A stretch of 64,000 nucleotides of DNA from Candidatus Latescibacterota bacterium (GCA_022827835.1 JAJEIO010000002.1:1-64000); one strand, 5' to 3'. Counted from the first letter of the stretch, positions 53,669 through 63,178 are shown. Translations and numbers: made by a program. The notes: generated by a model from the sequence alone, not told the origin.

Positions 53669-55288
53669 TCAGCGAGTAGTTTGGACTACCCGTACAATCT
53701 GATTGGCGTCAACAGCGGCCAACGTCTGCACTTGGCCGTCGGGCCAGCGAATCGCAATATCCGCCTTTGTCGCCCGACCGAGGCCAAAATGGAGGCGGGC
53801 ATCGTGGCTGGATAGATAGCTTCCCCCGGACTGGCGCTCCCGCACCTGACGCGTGCCGCCGGCAGTAACAGTGACGTGGGCACCCAACGCATCCCGCTGA
53901 TCAGCACCTACCAAGAGGAGTTCGATCCAGTGCTGGCGATTGCCCCCGTCGTTGCGCAACAGACGAGGCCGCCCGGCCACGGTCGTCGCCAGCAAATCCA
54001 GATCGCCGTCGTTGTCCCAATCGGCCGCCGCCGCGCCGCGAACCACGCTCTCAACGACAAAGTCGGCACCCAACTGGTCGGAGACCTCCTCAAAATGGGC
54101 ACCGCCTTGGTTGCGCAGCATAAGGGCGGGCTGGGCGTAGCGGAGGTCAGCGTCGAGTTGCTCGATATTGTCCACCACGTGTCCGTTGCCGACATATAAA
54201 TCGAGGTCGCCGTCGTTGTCGTAGTCCATGAATTTGGTCCCGAATCCCAAGGGCAGGTAACTGGGTGCCCCCAAGCCGAAGTGGGCGGTAAAATCGGCAA
54301 AGCGCCCCCGGCCATCGTTCCAGTAGAGGGTGTTGGTCTCGCGCGAGTAATTGGTCACGAAAAGATCGGCGTACCCGTCGTTGTCGAAATCGCCGAAATC
54401 TACTCCCATACCGGCTTCGGCGTGCCCATCTTCATTGTATTGCACCCCGGCTCGCAGGCCGATCTCGACAAAGCGCTGCCCTTGGTTTTCGTAGAGAAAA
54501 TTCGGCGTGCCGTCGTTGGCCACGTAAATATCCGTATCGCCGTCCAAATCGCTGTCTGCAAAGGCCACGCCCAGTCCCCGGCCCACCGCACGGATACCCA
54601 TCCTCTTGGTCACATCGACAAAGCGCCTCCCCTCGTTGCGATAGAGCACATCCCCAATGGGTGCATAGGTGCTTGGCTCGCAGTAAAAGCGCAGCGCCCC
54701 CCGCTGGCACTGGATATTGCCCTGCAAGCTGAAATGCACATAATTGGCCACAAAGAGATCCAAATCCCCATCGTTGTCGAAATCCAAAAATCCGGTGCTG
54801 GTGCCCCAGCGCCCGTCGCCCACACCAGCTCTTTGGGTGACGTCCACAAAGCGCCCGCCGCCGTCATTGCTCAACAGCACATTGGGACCAAAATTGGTCG
54901 CGTAGAGATCTTGATCCCCATCGTTGTCGAAATCGCCCGCCGCACATCCCATGCCATAGCCTTGGTCGCCAGCTCCAGACGCGACACTGAGATCGGCGAA
55001 AGTCCCATCGCCAGCGTTGCGATAGAGGCGATTGATGGGCGGAGTCGGGGGAAGGGGCCCCGAGAGATGGGCACCATTGATCAGGTAGAGGTCCTGCCAG
55101 CCGTCTCCATCGGCGTCAAAAAACGCTGCGCCCGCGCCAAAGGTCTCGACATAGTAGTATTCGCCTTGAGCGCCGTTGTAGTGCTGGAAGTCAACCCCGG
55201 CCTCTTGGGCGACTTCCCGGTATTGCACCTGTGCCTCTGCCGCAACGACACCAGCGCACAAGATGGACAATAGTGCGTATCTTCTCAT
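53669..55288 (-). CDS. CRTAC1/ASPIC-UnbV family protein
   Basis: Exported protein of 539 residues; signal peptide about 1-19 (LLSILCAGVVAAEAQ). Seven calcium-binding FG-GAP repeats (DADGDGWQDLY, DFDNDGDQDLY, DFDNDGDLDLF, DSDLDGDTDIY, DFDNDGYADLF, DYDNDGDLDLY, DWDNDGDLDLL) are followed by an ASPIC/UnbV domain (QRDALGAHVTV, SSHDARLHFGLGRAT, IRWPDGQVQ). It is strikingly similar to the CRTAC1 half of the pentapeptide fusion at 25.6 kb, including the DFQHYNGAQGEYYYVETFGA region, so the two arose by duplication with gain or loss of the pentapeptide part. It diverges from a TPR lipoprotein gene 90 bp away. Function unknown. Confidence 0.9.
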   Translation of the reverse strand: MRRYALLSILCAGVVAAEAQVQYREVAQEAGVDFQHYNGAQGEYYYVETFGAGAAFFDADGDGWQDLYLINGAHLSGPLPPTPPINRLYRNAGDGTFADLSVASGAGDQGYGMGCAAGDFDNDGDQDLYATNFGPNVLLSNDGGGRFVDVTQRAGVGDGRWGTSTGFLDFDNDGDLDLFVANYVHFSLQGNIQCQRGALRFYCEPSTYAPIGDVLYRNEGRRFVDVTKRMGIRAVGRGLGVAFADSDLDGDTDIYVANDGTPNFLYENQGQRFVEIGLRAGVQYNEDGHAEAGMGVDFGDFDNDGYADLFVTNYSRETNTLYWNDGRGRFADFTAHFGLGAPSYLPLGFGTKFMDYDNDGDLDLYVGNGHVVDNIEQLDADLRYAQPALMLRNQGGAHFEEVSDQLGADFVVESVVRGAAAADWDNDGDLDLLATTVAGRPRLLRNDGGNRQHWIELLLVGADQRDALGAHVTVTAGGTRQVRERQSGGSYLSSHDARLHFGLGRATKADIAIRWPDGQVQTLAAVDANQIVRVVQTTR

Positions 55289-55378
55289 ATACTAACTGTT
55301 CGGTTACTTTGACCGACAATCTAATCGCATCAGCAAACCGAGACCCCCGTGCAATTGCACCTAAAAAACGGGCGCTCA
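55289..55378. promoter_or_regulatory. Divergent promoter region, CRTAC1 and TPR lipoprotein
   Basis: Ninety bases between the divergent starts of a CRTAC1 gene (minus) and a TPR lipoprotein gene (plus); both promoters must be here or overlap the genes. AT-rich in its left half (GTTCGGTTACTTTGACC region), but I see no well-spaced promoter pair or clear operator. Confidence 0.35.
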
Positions 55379-56905
55379 ATGGCCCGCATTCACCCGTCCT
55401 GCAAAAAGGTCGAGTCTTGGCTTGGGGCCGCCTTTTGTCTCCTCATCTGCGCCTGTGGACCCAAGGAGCGAGACCCCTTGGTCAGCGCCGGGATGTACGC
55501 CTTTGCACAGGAGCGCTACAGCGAAGCCATCGTCGCCTTTCACAAGGCCCTATCCTCGCGCGCCGACGATTGCGAAGTCCACCACTATCTCGCCCGCTCT
55601 TACCTAGCACTGGGCAAATTCCCCCAAGCCCTGCGCGCGATCGAACACGCGATTGAACTAGCCCCCAAAAAAGACCAGACGCGCTCCGAGTTATACGAAG
55701 TCCTCGGCATCATCCACACGGCCCGCTACACCTCCAGAGCGTATAGCCAAAACCAGCACCGCGATGTCGAAGCAGCACGGGCCGCCTTTGAGCAAGCGAC
55801 CGCGCTCGATCCCCACCGAGCAACAGCGTACTACAACTTGGGCTTACTGCACGGCTATCGCAAAGAAGTAGATCAAGCCCAAGCAGCGTACACCGCGGCC
55901 TTGGAGGCGGATTCCACCTTGGCACCAGCCTACAAGAAATTGGGCAAAATCCAGCGGGAAAAGGGGTTTCCGCCCAAGGCGGCTGGAGCCTTCAAAAAAG
56001 CGGTGCGCTTCGACCCGCAGGACGCCGAAGCACACTTTCTCTTGGGGCTAGCTCATCGCGATATGGGCGATAATGAGGCGGCTTTGCAAGCGCTACTCAA
56101 AGCCACCGAACTCAACCCCGACTCGCCCAAGCTCCGCCTCAACCTCGGCAATGTCTATCTCCGCTTGGGCCGCCGCGCAGAGGGCAAGCGGGAAATGGCG
56201 CGTTCTGAAAGCCTGCGCCAGCAGCATCGGGGGCTGCACTCCGAAATCTCCCCGCCGACGCACAAATCGCTCCCCATCGGCTCGGCGCGGGATCACTACA
56301 ATATGGGATTGAAGCACCAGATGGTCGGCGAAACCGATCAAGCTCTGTTAGAGTTTCGTCGCGCGGTCGAAATCAAACCCGATCACAAAGACGCCCACAT
56401 CGGCCTCGGCCTCCTCCTCGCCGAACAAGGCCGGGACAAACTGGCGGCCCGGTATTTCCAGCGGGCCATCGAGTTGGATCCAGAAAATCCCGTTCTGTAC
56501 GTGCATCTAGGCAATGCTCACTATCAGTCGGGATCACTCGAAAGGGCGGCCCAAACCTTCGCCAAGGCAACCCAGCTCGACACCTCCCTCGTCGAGCCTC
56601 ACTACATGCTCGGTTTGATCGCCGCCCAGGAGCACCAGTTCAAAGTAGCCACGCGACTTTTTGCCCAAGTCACAGCCCTCGCCCCCCAATACGCCAAGGC
56701 TCACTTCAATCTAGGGGTAGCCCATGCCCAACTCGGCGACTTTGCTGCGGCCCGGACCGCCTATCAACGCTTTGTCGAATTGGAGCCTGAAGATGGGCGC
56801 GGACACCTCTACTTGGGCGATGCCTGCGAAGCGCTCGGCCTGCTCGAAGAAAGCCAGAAGCATCGAGCGCGTGGTCAGCAGCTTTTGGAACGAGACGAGA
56901 ACTAA
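55379..56905 (+). CDS. TPR-repeat lipoprotein
   Basis: Envelope protein of 508 residues starting at ATG 55379. A lipoprotein signal ends in LLICAC, giving Cys26 as the acylated residue. About eleven tetratricopeptide repeats follow (for example YYNLGLLHGYRKEVDQAQAA and HFNLGVAHAQLGDFAAARTA), split by a short basic linker around 285-310. Predicted role: periplasmic protein-protein binding. It is divergent from a CRTAC1 gene, repeating the CRTAC1-TPR partnership at 23.6-28.2 kb. Its stop overlaps that of the convergent discoidin-like gene by 4 bp, leaving no room for a separate terminator. The ribosome-binding site is weak. Confidence 0.88.
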   Translation: MARIHPSCKKVESWLGAAFCLLICACGPKERDPLVSAGMYAFAQERYSEAIVAFHKALSSRADDCEVHHYLARSYLALGKFPQALRAIEHAIELAPKKDQTRSELYEVLGIIHTARYTSRAYSQNQHRDVEAARAAFEQATALDPHRATAYYNLGLLHGYRKEVDQAQAAYTAALEADSTLAPAYKKLGKIQREKGFPPKAAGAFKKAVRFDPQDAEAHFLLGLAHRDMGDNEAALQALLKATELNPDSPKLRLNLGNVYLRLGRRAEGKREMARSESLRQQHRGLHSEISPPTHKSLPIGSARDHYNMGLKHQMVGETDQALLEFRRAVEIKPDHKDAHIGLGLLLAEQGRDKLAARYFQRAIELDPENPVLYVHLGNAHYQSGSLERAAQTFAKATQLDTSLVEPHYMLGLIAAQEHQFKVATRLFAQVTALAPQYAKAHFNLGVAHAQLGDFAAARTAYQRFVELEPEDGRGHLYLGDACEALGLLEESQKHRARGQQLLERDEN

Positions 56906-59490
56906 TAGGCCACGGCTAGTGTGCGGACCAATTCCTCCTGACGCAGCTCAGCTCCCGACGTATTAGCATCTAGCCGCAAATGCATTACGTACACCCCCGG
57001 CGGCACGAGCGTTCCCTGTTCGTTCCTTCCGTCCCATCCCATTTCGTAAATCCCCGAGGCAAAATCTCGCTGCTCGGCTAGCCGGCGCACCAAGCGTCCC
57101 TGCAAATCGTAGATAGTCGCCTCAACCCGCTGACTGCCCTCCACCAAAACCACTGAAAAGCGCAACGCCACCTCGTCGTTGACCCCATCCCCATTCGGCG
57201 TCAATACCGCTGGCTCGACCACTAAATCCGCAAAAATCGAGCGACTCTGCGGCTGCCCCACCACCAATAGCCGATTGCTGCCAACAGTCTCCACAGCTTC
57301 CCCTGGATCGACGCGCTGCCAGATCCCCTCCCCATCTTCTCCTTGACGCAGTTGCACCTTTAGCGGCCCACCGCGAGAAAACAGACGCCCCGCAAAGTCT
57401 ATCCGCAACGCCGTCACTTCGCTTCCCGGCTCCAGCGGAGCAAAGGACAAATGCACCCGGTCCGCCGCCGCGGCCAGCACCGCCGCCGCCAAGGGTGAAA
57501 AATCCTCCCCGTCCGCACTCCCCAACAACCCGTCATACGTTAGCTCCATGCCCGCTGGTGCTTCCAACAACAACTCGTTGAACCCCCCATCCCCTGCGCC
57601 GAACTCGGGTCGCACATACACCGAAAAAGGAGTCTCAGCCCCCAGCCGATCCACCTGACTGGGCGCTACCTCGCCCAAGAGCCGCCGCGCTACCGGCTCG
57701 GCAAAGTGCAGCCGCAGCCCTGACAAACTCGCCGCCACATCCGGTGCGGCCGAGCGCAACGTCGCCCGTACCTTGAGAAACTCTCGTGGTGACGGCGAAG
57801 TAATGGGGCTGCCTCCCGGCTCGTCGTAGGGCACACTCCACGGCTCCCAGTCCGCGCCGGCGACTTCCTCGGACACAGTCTCGCCGCGAAAAATGCTCAA
57901 TAGTTTGTTGTAGGCCGCTTCGGAGATTTCGGTCCCATCCTTTTTGAAGTAGTGCACGATCTCGCCCAAGGTGTCGCCGGTGCGGGTCTGAAGCAGCACC
58001 TCGGTGCCAAGCGGCGTGTGGGCATCCCACTCGAGGGAGACCAAGTTGCGGCTGCCCCCCAACCGGATCAGGTCCGACTCGAGCTGCACCTCTGGCAAGA
58101 ACCCCTCGCCAAAAAGTTGTATCTCGCTCATCCTGGTAGCGCTCCGGTTGGGAAGGCGCACATGTTCTACTTCGTACACCAGGCGAAAAAAGCGCCCTTT
58201 TACCGGATTGAAGTCATTGCCATCGACGTTGAGGGCCCCCGCGACGCCCCGCTTTACTTGCTCGCGCCGCACGGCAGTGACCCACTTGAGACCCCCGTCC
58301 ACCTCCCGCGAGCCGTCCGAAAATTCCAATCGATGGTTCCCAAGGGCGTACTCCGTGAAACTCATCCTGTGGCTGTGGATCCAGAAGAACGAGCCCAAGT
58401 CAATGAACAACTCGTCCTCTAACCGATTCTCGATGCTGAAGAGGGTCAGCCCCTCTACGCTGGTCACATTGCCGTCGATCATCAATTGGGGATTGATGCT
58501 GCCGGGCACCGTAGTAGAAATGGAGCCATTGCGCCGCAAGGCCCCACTGGCCAAGTCGTCGCCTTGGGTCCAAACTTCGAGTTCGGCCAACCGAGGCCGC
58601 TCGCGCCGAAAGTAGCGTATCGTCCCCTGCCGCTGAGGATCGAGAGCCTCGTACACTTCCTGTTTGACCACGATCTCCCGCCCGTCGGCTTGGCGCTTGC
58701 TATATTCGATGATCCCTCGGTCCTCGGAGGGTAGCTGGTCGTACTCCTCTGGGGATACTTCTCGACCGTGGCCAAAATCGCTGGCCTGCACAACCACTTG
58801 GACAAAGCGCCCTACAGCCCGGCGCTGGTCGAGCCCTACGGGGTCGAGTTCGACCTCAAAGGTTCGCTGGCTTTTGTTGGGCTTTAACGTCTGTAGCACC
58901 GGAAAGAACTCAATACTCGACCCGCCGATTGCCTGTACTGGCTTCTGTCCGTCCGACACCAGTACATCGAATAAAAGAAAGGGATCGCCCATTCCCTCCT
59001 CGACGAATTTTAGCGCGATCTTGTTGATGAAGACAACGCGGCCCAAATCCACCGTAAACCACCACTGAGACGACAGATCTACATTCTCATCGACTGGATC
59101 GGGCTCCCAATACGTGGTCAAGTCGCCATCTAGGGCGGCGACGACTCCTCTGCGGTTGGATCCACCCTGAATGGCGTCGAGGAGGACGATGTCTTCAGGC
59201 TCTTTCTTGGAGAGGTAATCTGGCGGGTTGTAGCGCAGAAAATCGACGATATCCAACGCGGCGTTGGTGTTCTTGTGGACGCGATTGGGCCGCACCTCTC
59301 CGAGTGGGGAAATCTGGATCGTACCGGGCGCAAACTCCCAGTGGTCCCAGTGATCTGCTCCGACGACGACTTGGTTCGCACTGCGGTCGATCCGATGGCC
59401 TGCTTGAGCCAGCAAATCCCCGGCCCCATGCGACCAAAGCACGGCACTGACCACCACAAGGCGCGAGAAGAGTTTCGTGCGGATATTCAT
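56902..59490 (-). CDS. Discoidin-like surface protein with TPNGDG/FlgD-like C-terminal domain
   Basis: Exported protein of 862 residues, the largest complete member of the local family. ATG 59490 was chosen: AAAGG lies nine bases upstream and a signal peptide follows directly (KLFSRLVVVSAVLWSHGAG). An F5/8 type C-like region (VVAALDGDLTTYW, WWFTVDLGRVVFINKIAL) is followed by a second similar segment (LFIDLGSFFWIHSHRM) and beta-sandwich repeats. The C-terminal module has LTPNGDGVND (about 763), VEATIYDLQGRLVRRL and VPPGVYVMHLRL, and ends in LAVAY. Discoidin folds bind carbohydrate or lipid; the tail may serve in surface attachment or export. It is convergent with the TPR gene and divergent from the M28 peptidase gene. 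Confidence 0.83.
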   Translation of the reverse strand: MNIRTKLFSRLVVVSAVLWSHGAGDLLAQAGHRIDRSANQVVVGADHWDHWEFAPGTIQISPLGEVRPNRVHKNTNAALDIVDFLRYNPPDYLSKKEPEDIVLLDAIQGGSNRRGVVAALDGDLTTYWEPDPVDENVDLSSQWWFTVDLGRVVFINKIALKFVEEGMGDPFLLFDVLVSDGQKPVQAIGGSSIEFFPVLQTLKPNKSQRTFEVELDPVGLDQRRAVGRFVQVVVQASDFGHGREVSPEEYDQLPSEDRGIIEYSKRQADGREIVVKQEVYEALDPQRQGTIRYFRRERPRLAELEVWTQGDDLASGALRRNGSISTTVPGSINPQLMIDGNVTSVEGLTLFSIENRLEDELFIDLGSFFWIHSHRMSFTEYALGNHRLEFSDGSREVDGGLKWVTAVRREQVKRGVAGALNVDGNDFNPVKGRFFRLVYEVEHVRLPNRSATRMSEIQLFGEGFLPEVQLESDLIRLGGSRNLVSLEWDAHTPLGTEVLLQTRTGDTLGEIVHYFKKDGTEISEAAYNKLLSIFRGETVSEEVAGADWEPWSVPYDEPGGSPITSPSPREFLKVRATLRSAAPDVAASLSGLRLHFAEPVARRLLGEVAPSQVDRLGAETPFSVYVRPEFGAGDGGFNELLLEAPAGMELTYDGLLGSADGEDFSPLAAAVLAAAADRVHLSFAPLEPGSEVTALRIDFAGRLFSRGGPLKVQLRQGEDGEGIWQRVDPGEAVETVGSNRLLVVGQPQSRSIFADLVVEPAVLTPNGDGVNDEVALRFSVVLVEGSQRVEATIYDLQGRLVRRLAEQRDFASGIYEMGWDGRNEQGTLVPPGVYVMHLRLDANTSGAELRQEELVRTLAVAY

Positions 59491-59633
59491 CGGCGGCACC
59501 TTTCAAAACCGTGAAAAATCCGAATTTCAAGGGTACATATGTGGGGAATCTAACGCCCCTTTGGTCGAGAAACAACATTTGCCTATCCTATGAGGATGCA
59601 CAGAAGACTTGGCAAATCTGAGAAAGGGACCCA
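59491..59633. promoter_or_regulatory. Divergent intergenic region with small inverted repeats
   Basis: Lies between the discoidin-like gene (minus) and the M28 peptidase gene (plus). TTTGCC (59578-59583) and GGCAAA (59611-59616) flank a compact hairpin ATCCT-ATG-AGGAT (59585-59597). The nested symmetry could be an operator or a leader hairpin for the peptidase gene; this is weak evidence. Confidence 0.35.
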
Positions 59634-61001
59634 ATGGAACTGAATTGGCGAGAAATCGACCGCTGGATTTTCGGCGAGGCTTGGACCGGCTCGCAGATCG
59701 GCGAACACGTGGAGGTATTGTGCGAGCATATCGGGCCGCGCTGGGCTTCTTCTGAGGGGGAACGCCAAGCGGTGGAATACCTACGAGAGCAGTTTGCGCA
59801 GGCGGGACTGACCGATGCGGCGCTGGAGGAGTTTGCACTGAATACCTGGTCGTACAACCGAGCAGAGGCAACGGTGGAGGATCTGGAAATCGACCTCTTG
59901 CCCTATAATCGCTGTCCACCGTGCGACCTCGAAGCCCGGATCGTCAATGCGGGCTATGGCACAGAGCACGAAATCGACCGGGTGCGCGGCCAGCTCAAAG
60001 GAAGCATCGCCGTCATGCACCTAGCACTGGAGCCTTTTACCGCGCCCTCTCCGCCCAATGTGCGGCTCGCAGCGCTATGCAACGCCGGCGCGGTGGCAGT
60101 AGTGGCGATTGATCCAAAAGACGGGCGGCGGGTAGAATACCACAACGGCGGCGATTGGCGCGAGCCAGAGACCGCCGAATTGCCCATTCCGGCGGTGACG
60201 ACCTCGCGAGAACACGGGGCACTGTTGCAGAAGTGGGCCAGTGAGGGCAAGCGGCTCAAGCTAACCGTTGAAAGCCGGTTTTACCAAGCACCGGCGCACA
60301 ATGTGGTCGCCTCGATTCCCGGAGCGCGGTGGCCCGAGGAGCGACTGATGTTGGGTGGGCACCACGACACAGTGTACGGCGCACCGGGGGGCAACGACAA
60401 TGCCTCGGGCACCATTGCGGTGTTGGAGACGGCGCGGGTCCTAGCCGGACTAAAAGCAGCGCTCGGAGTCGAGCCGGGGATGAGCCTGTGCTTTGCGACG
60501 TACAGCGCCGAGGAGCAGATATTCCAAGGGTCGAGAGAATACGTGCGGCAACACTGCGTTGAAAAGCCGCGCTTAGCGATTAATCTCGACGAGCTATCGA
60601 CCGGATCGATCAAAGGGTTAGTACTGGCATTTGGACATCTGCGCGACTTGGTACAGGCCCAGTTCAATGCAATGGGCGACGGGCTAAAGTGCCACGTCAT
60701 GTCCCAACTCGACGCGACCTCAGACCACTTTCCCTTTTTGCGCGAGGGCATTGACGCGGCGCATCTGTGGCGCTGGCGCTTTAGCGGCCGACACGCCGAT
60801 TCCAACTATCACCACGAGCCAGCCGACACCGCCGACAAGCTCAACGCGCGGGAGTTAAAAGAATACGTCGGACAGCTAGCGCGCCTGTTGCTGCGGCTGT
60901 CGCACGTAGCGCCCGAGGAATGGCCGGAGAATCCGATGACCAAGGAGGCGGTCGAAGAACGGCTGGCAGCCGAGCGCGGAACCGTAGTGCGGGTGTTTTA
61001 A
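59634..61001 (+). CDS. M28-family zinc metallopeptidase
   Basis: Aminopeptidase-type enzyme of 455 residues. Predicted zinc site: His243 and Asp245 in GGHHDTV, Asp255 in GNDNASG, Glu293 (general base) and Glu294 in YSAEEQ, Asp319 in NLDEL, and a late His in SNYHHEPADT. A PA-type insert (about 120-215; AGAVAVVAID) precedes the catalytic core. No signal peptide, so probably cytoplasmic, unlike many M28 enzymes. AAAGGG five bases before the ATG supports the start. Its stop overlaps the stop of the convergent oxygenase gene. M28 relatives can also act as carboxypeptidases or amidases; substrate not predictable. Confidence 0.9.
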   Translation: MELNWREIDRWIFGEAWTGSQIGEHVEVLCEHIGPRWASSEGERQAVEYLREQFAQAGLTDAALEEFALNTWSYNRAEATVEDLEIDLLPYNRCPPCDLEARIVNAGYGTEHEIDRVRGQLKGSIAVMHLALEPFTAPSPPNVRLAALCNAGAVAVVAIDPKDGRRVEYHNGGDWREPETAELPIPAVTTSREHGALLQKWASEGKRLKLTVESRFYQAPAHNVVASIPGARWPEERLMLGGHHDTVYGAPGGNDNASGTIAVLETARVLAGLKAALGVEPGMSLCFATYSAEEQIFQGSREYVRQHCVEKPRLAINLDELSTGSIKGLVLAFGHLRDLVQAQFNAMGDGLKCHVMSQLDATSDHFPFLREGIDAAHLWRWRFSGRHADSNYHHEPADTADKLNARELKEYVGQLARLLLRLSHVAPEEWPENPMTKEAVEERLAAERGTVVRVF

Positions 61002-61831
61002 GACCAGACGTAGATCTCGTCGTCGTCTGGGGACATGGCAAAGAAGATGGCCAGCACTGCCCGGGGCTGATCGCCGACGACGGCGGGCACCTCGTGAATG
61101 TTTTCGGTAAAGAAAAAGTAGAGGTCGCCGGGTTCGAGCTGAACCTGGACGCGCTCAATGCCCTCGCGGGCGACGTAGGCAGCGAATTCCTCGCGCCCCA
61201 GATGCTCTGTCAGCGCGGGGCGAAAGGGACAGTTGTACAGGTACGGCTCACCTGTGCCGCCTTCCTTGGTGCTATTCTGAAAGCAAAGCACCCCAGCAAA
61301 TTGGTGTTTGAAGCGTGAAATCTGGTACTCGAAAGCCCGAGTGCGCTTGGCGACGGAATCGTAGTGCGGGCCGTGGCCGGTTTCCCGGTGATAGACGCGG
61401 AAGATGGCCGGGCCGTAGAGGCGACCGTCCGGCTCGCGCGCAGTCTTGACCTCTTTGCCGGGTGCTAGTTGGCCAAGAGCGTCGTACATAGTGCGGACCG
61501 GATCGTCATAGCCGTCGAAAAGGGTCTCGAACAACTCCAGCGTCTCTGCGGAGTGGGCGTGGAACTTTTCGCGGTCGCCGCGGTGGTGGCCAAAACTAGT
61601 GCCAATATCGACGCGACGCGCTTGGCCATCGCCGACCTCGTGGGGGTCGTAGAGCAGGCTGCGCTCGTAGAAGCGCCGCATCAGCGCCCGGCAATGGGCG
61701 GGGTTGTAGTGCTGGCGCAGCACAAAGGCTGGCACCTCGCCGCGCGCTAGGGCCATCAGCGGCTCGGGGTACTGGGCGAGTATCTCGGGGATGGGGGCTT
61801 CAAATGGGGTCCATATTTGGGAGGTTGTCAT
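60998..61831 (-). CDS. Fe(II)/2-oxoglutarate-dependent oxygenase-like protein
   Basis: Protein of 277 residues from ATG 61831, without signal peptide. Candidate iron ligands are His156 and Asp158 in GPHYDSV and His246 in TENIHEVPA, with Arg257 in DQPRAVLAIFF as the likely 2-oxoglutarate contact; this is the usual double-stranded beta-helix order. It is not of the PhyH type found at 12.7-16.6 kb: the GSH turn is absent and LEPGDLYFFFTENIH takes its place, as in prolyl-hydroxylase-like oxygenases. The stop overlaps the M28 peptidase stop by 4 bp. An in-frame ATG 39 bases upstream is possible but no start has a good ribosome-binding site. Substrate unknown. Confidence 0.7.
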   Translation of the reverse strand: MTTSQIWTPFEAPIPEILAQYPEPLMALARGEVPAFVLRQHYNPAHCRALMRRFYERSLLYDPHEVGDGQARRVDIGTSFGHHRGDREKFHAHSAETLELFETLFDGYDDPVRTMYDALGQLAPGKEVKTAREPDGRLYGPAIFRVYHRETGHGPHYDSVAKRTRAFEYQISRFKHQFAGVLCFQNSTKEGGTGEPYLYNCPFRPALTEHLGREEFAAYVAREGIERVQVQLEPGDLYFFFTENIHEVPAVVGDQPRAVLAIFFAMSPDDDEIYVWS

Positions 61832-61947
61832 GGCGGAAAATTTAATATGCGTCGCAAGCTGAGTCCACACGGACTATTCGCACTACATCGCGAACGGGTC
61901 GGCGCGCCGCTGGCGTGGGTACTCAAGCAGCGGGGGGTGACCACACT

Positions 61948-63120
61948 TCAGCCTGAGAATGGCGCGATTGCTTTACTGCGCAGATAATCGACGTTCATCT
62001 CAATTCCCAAGCCGGGACGGTTGGACAGATGTAGGCAGCCGTCTCTGACATCCAACGGATGGTCGATCAGCACATCATAAGCGTTGAGCTTGGCGCGACT
62101 GGTCTCTAATTTGTAGAAATTCGGGACTGTCATCATCGTATGCGCCCCAGCCAGCACATTGATGGGACCGCTTGCATCGTGTGGCGAGATCGGCACGTAG
62201 TACGCCTCCGCCTGCGTCGCAATCTTCTTCAACTCTGAAATACCACCCGCCCACGTCACATCTGGCATGATATAGTCCGCGAGTTCATTTTCAAGGACTG
62301 GCACGAACTCATAGCGGGTCTGGAGCCGCTCACCGACACAGATTGGCACGCTGACGTTCTGTCTGACCTGCTTCAATGCGTGGTAGCTTTCAACGGGGAC
62401 CGGCTCTTCAAACCATCCGATGTTGTAAGGTTCCAACCTTTTCGCGAGCCGAATCGCTGTTGCTACATCAAACCGACCGTGACAGTCGATGAGAATTTGA
62501 ATGTCAGGTCCGACCGCCTCTCGAATTGCAGCGATCACATTTGCGCCCTGTTCCTCTCCTGCGGCATCCATCTGCCCACTCAAATAGCCGTTGGCTTCTT
62601 CCGGATGGTGAGGGAACGGATCGGTTTTCAACGCGGTATGACCTGTTTCTGCAATTGCTTTGCAATGCGCTGCTGCGCTCTCTGGATCGTTCCCACCCCC
62701 TGGATGCGTATAAAGAGATATCGAGTCCCGAACGGGTCCCCCGCCAACCAGTTCATATATTGGTAATCCCAACTGCTTACCGCGAATATCCCACAACGCG
62801 ATATCAATAGCACTGACGATATTTGAGGTGGCACCCCGTGTCCCCATGTAGGTGAACGCCCGGAAAACCTTGTTCCATATCGTCTCAATGCGCGTTGCGT
62901 CATCGCCTTCAATTAGACTGCTGGTTTGTGCAAGCATGGCACAGACTGCTCTATTTGCTACTGGGCTGGTGCCGGTAATTTCGCCCCACCCTGTGATCCC
63001 TTCGTCTGTTGAGACTTGAACGAAGACATACTCTCGTTCTCTGTCGGGGCGGTCACCGGCGGTATCTAGGTAAGGCGCTGGTGATTTAACGAGCCACGGT
63101 GTAACTCCAGTTATCTTCAT
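61948..63120 (-). CDS. Enolase-superfamily sugar-acid dehydratase-like protein
   Basis: Mandelate racemase/muconate lactonizing-type enzyme of 390 residues. Metal ligands: Asp212 (IDCHGRFD), Glu238 (WFEEPVP) and Glu264 (GERLQ). His214 and His314 (SPHDASG) are placed like the catalytic pair of galactonate- and mannonate-type dehydratases, so dehydration of a hexonate is likely. ALWDIRGK in the capping domain and an N-terminal beta strand are intact. AGGAG eight bases before the ATG fixes the start. The gene is less GC-rich than its neighbours. It is unlike the enolase-superfamily gene at 5.7 kb (K-x-H type). A 10-bp-period repeat lies about 60 bp upstream. Confidence 0.88.
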   Translation of the reverse strand: MKITGVTPWLVKSPAPYLDTAGDRPDREREYVFVQVSTDEGITGWGEITGTSPVANRAVCAMLAQTSSLIEGDDATRIETIWNKVFRAFTYMGTRGATSNIVSAIDIALWDIRGKQLGLPIYELVGGGPVRDSISLYTHPGGGNDPESAAAHCKAIAETGHTALKTDPFPHHPEEANGYLSGQMDAAGEEQGANVIAAIREAVGPDIQILIDCHGRFDVATAIRLAKRLEPYNIGWFEEPVPVESYHALKQVRQNVSVPICVGERLQTRYEFVPVLENELADYIMPDVTWAGGISELKKIATQAEAYYVPISPHDASGPINVLAGAHTMMTVPNFYKLETSRAKLNAYDVLIDHPLDVRDGCLHLSNRPGLGIEMNVDYLRSKAIAPFSG

Positions 63121-63178
63121 CGTTTAACTCCTGTTTTCTAATAACATTGATTTATCAAAGAAGAAGCTACAAAGCCTC

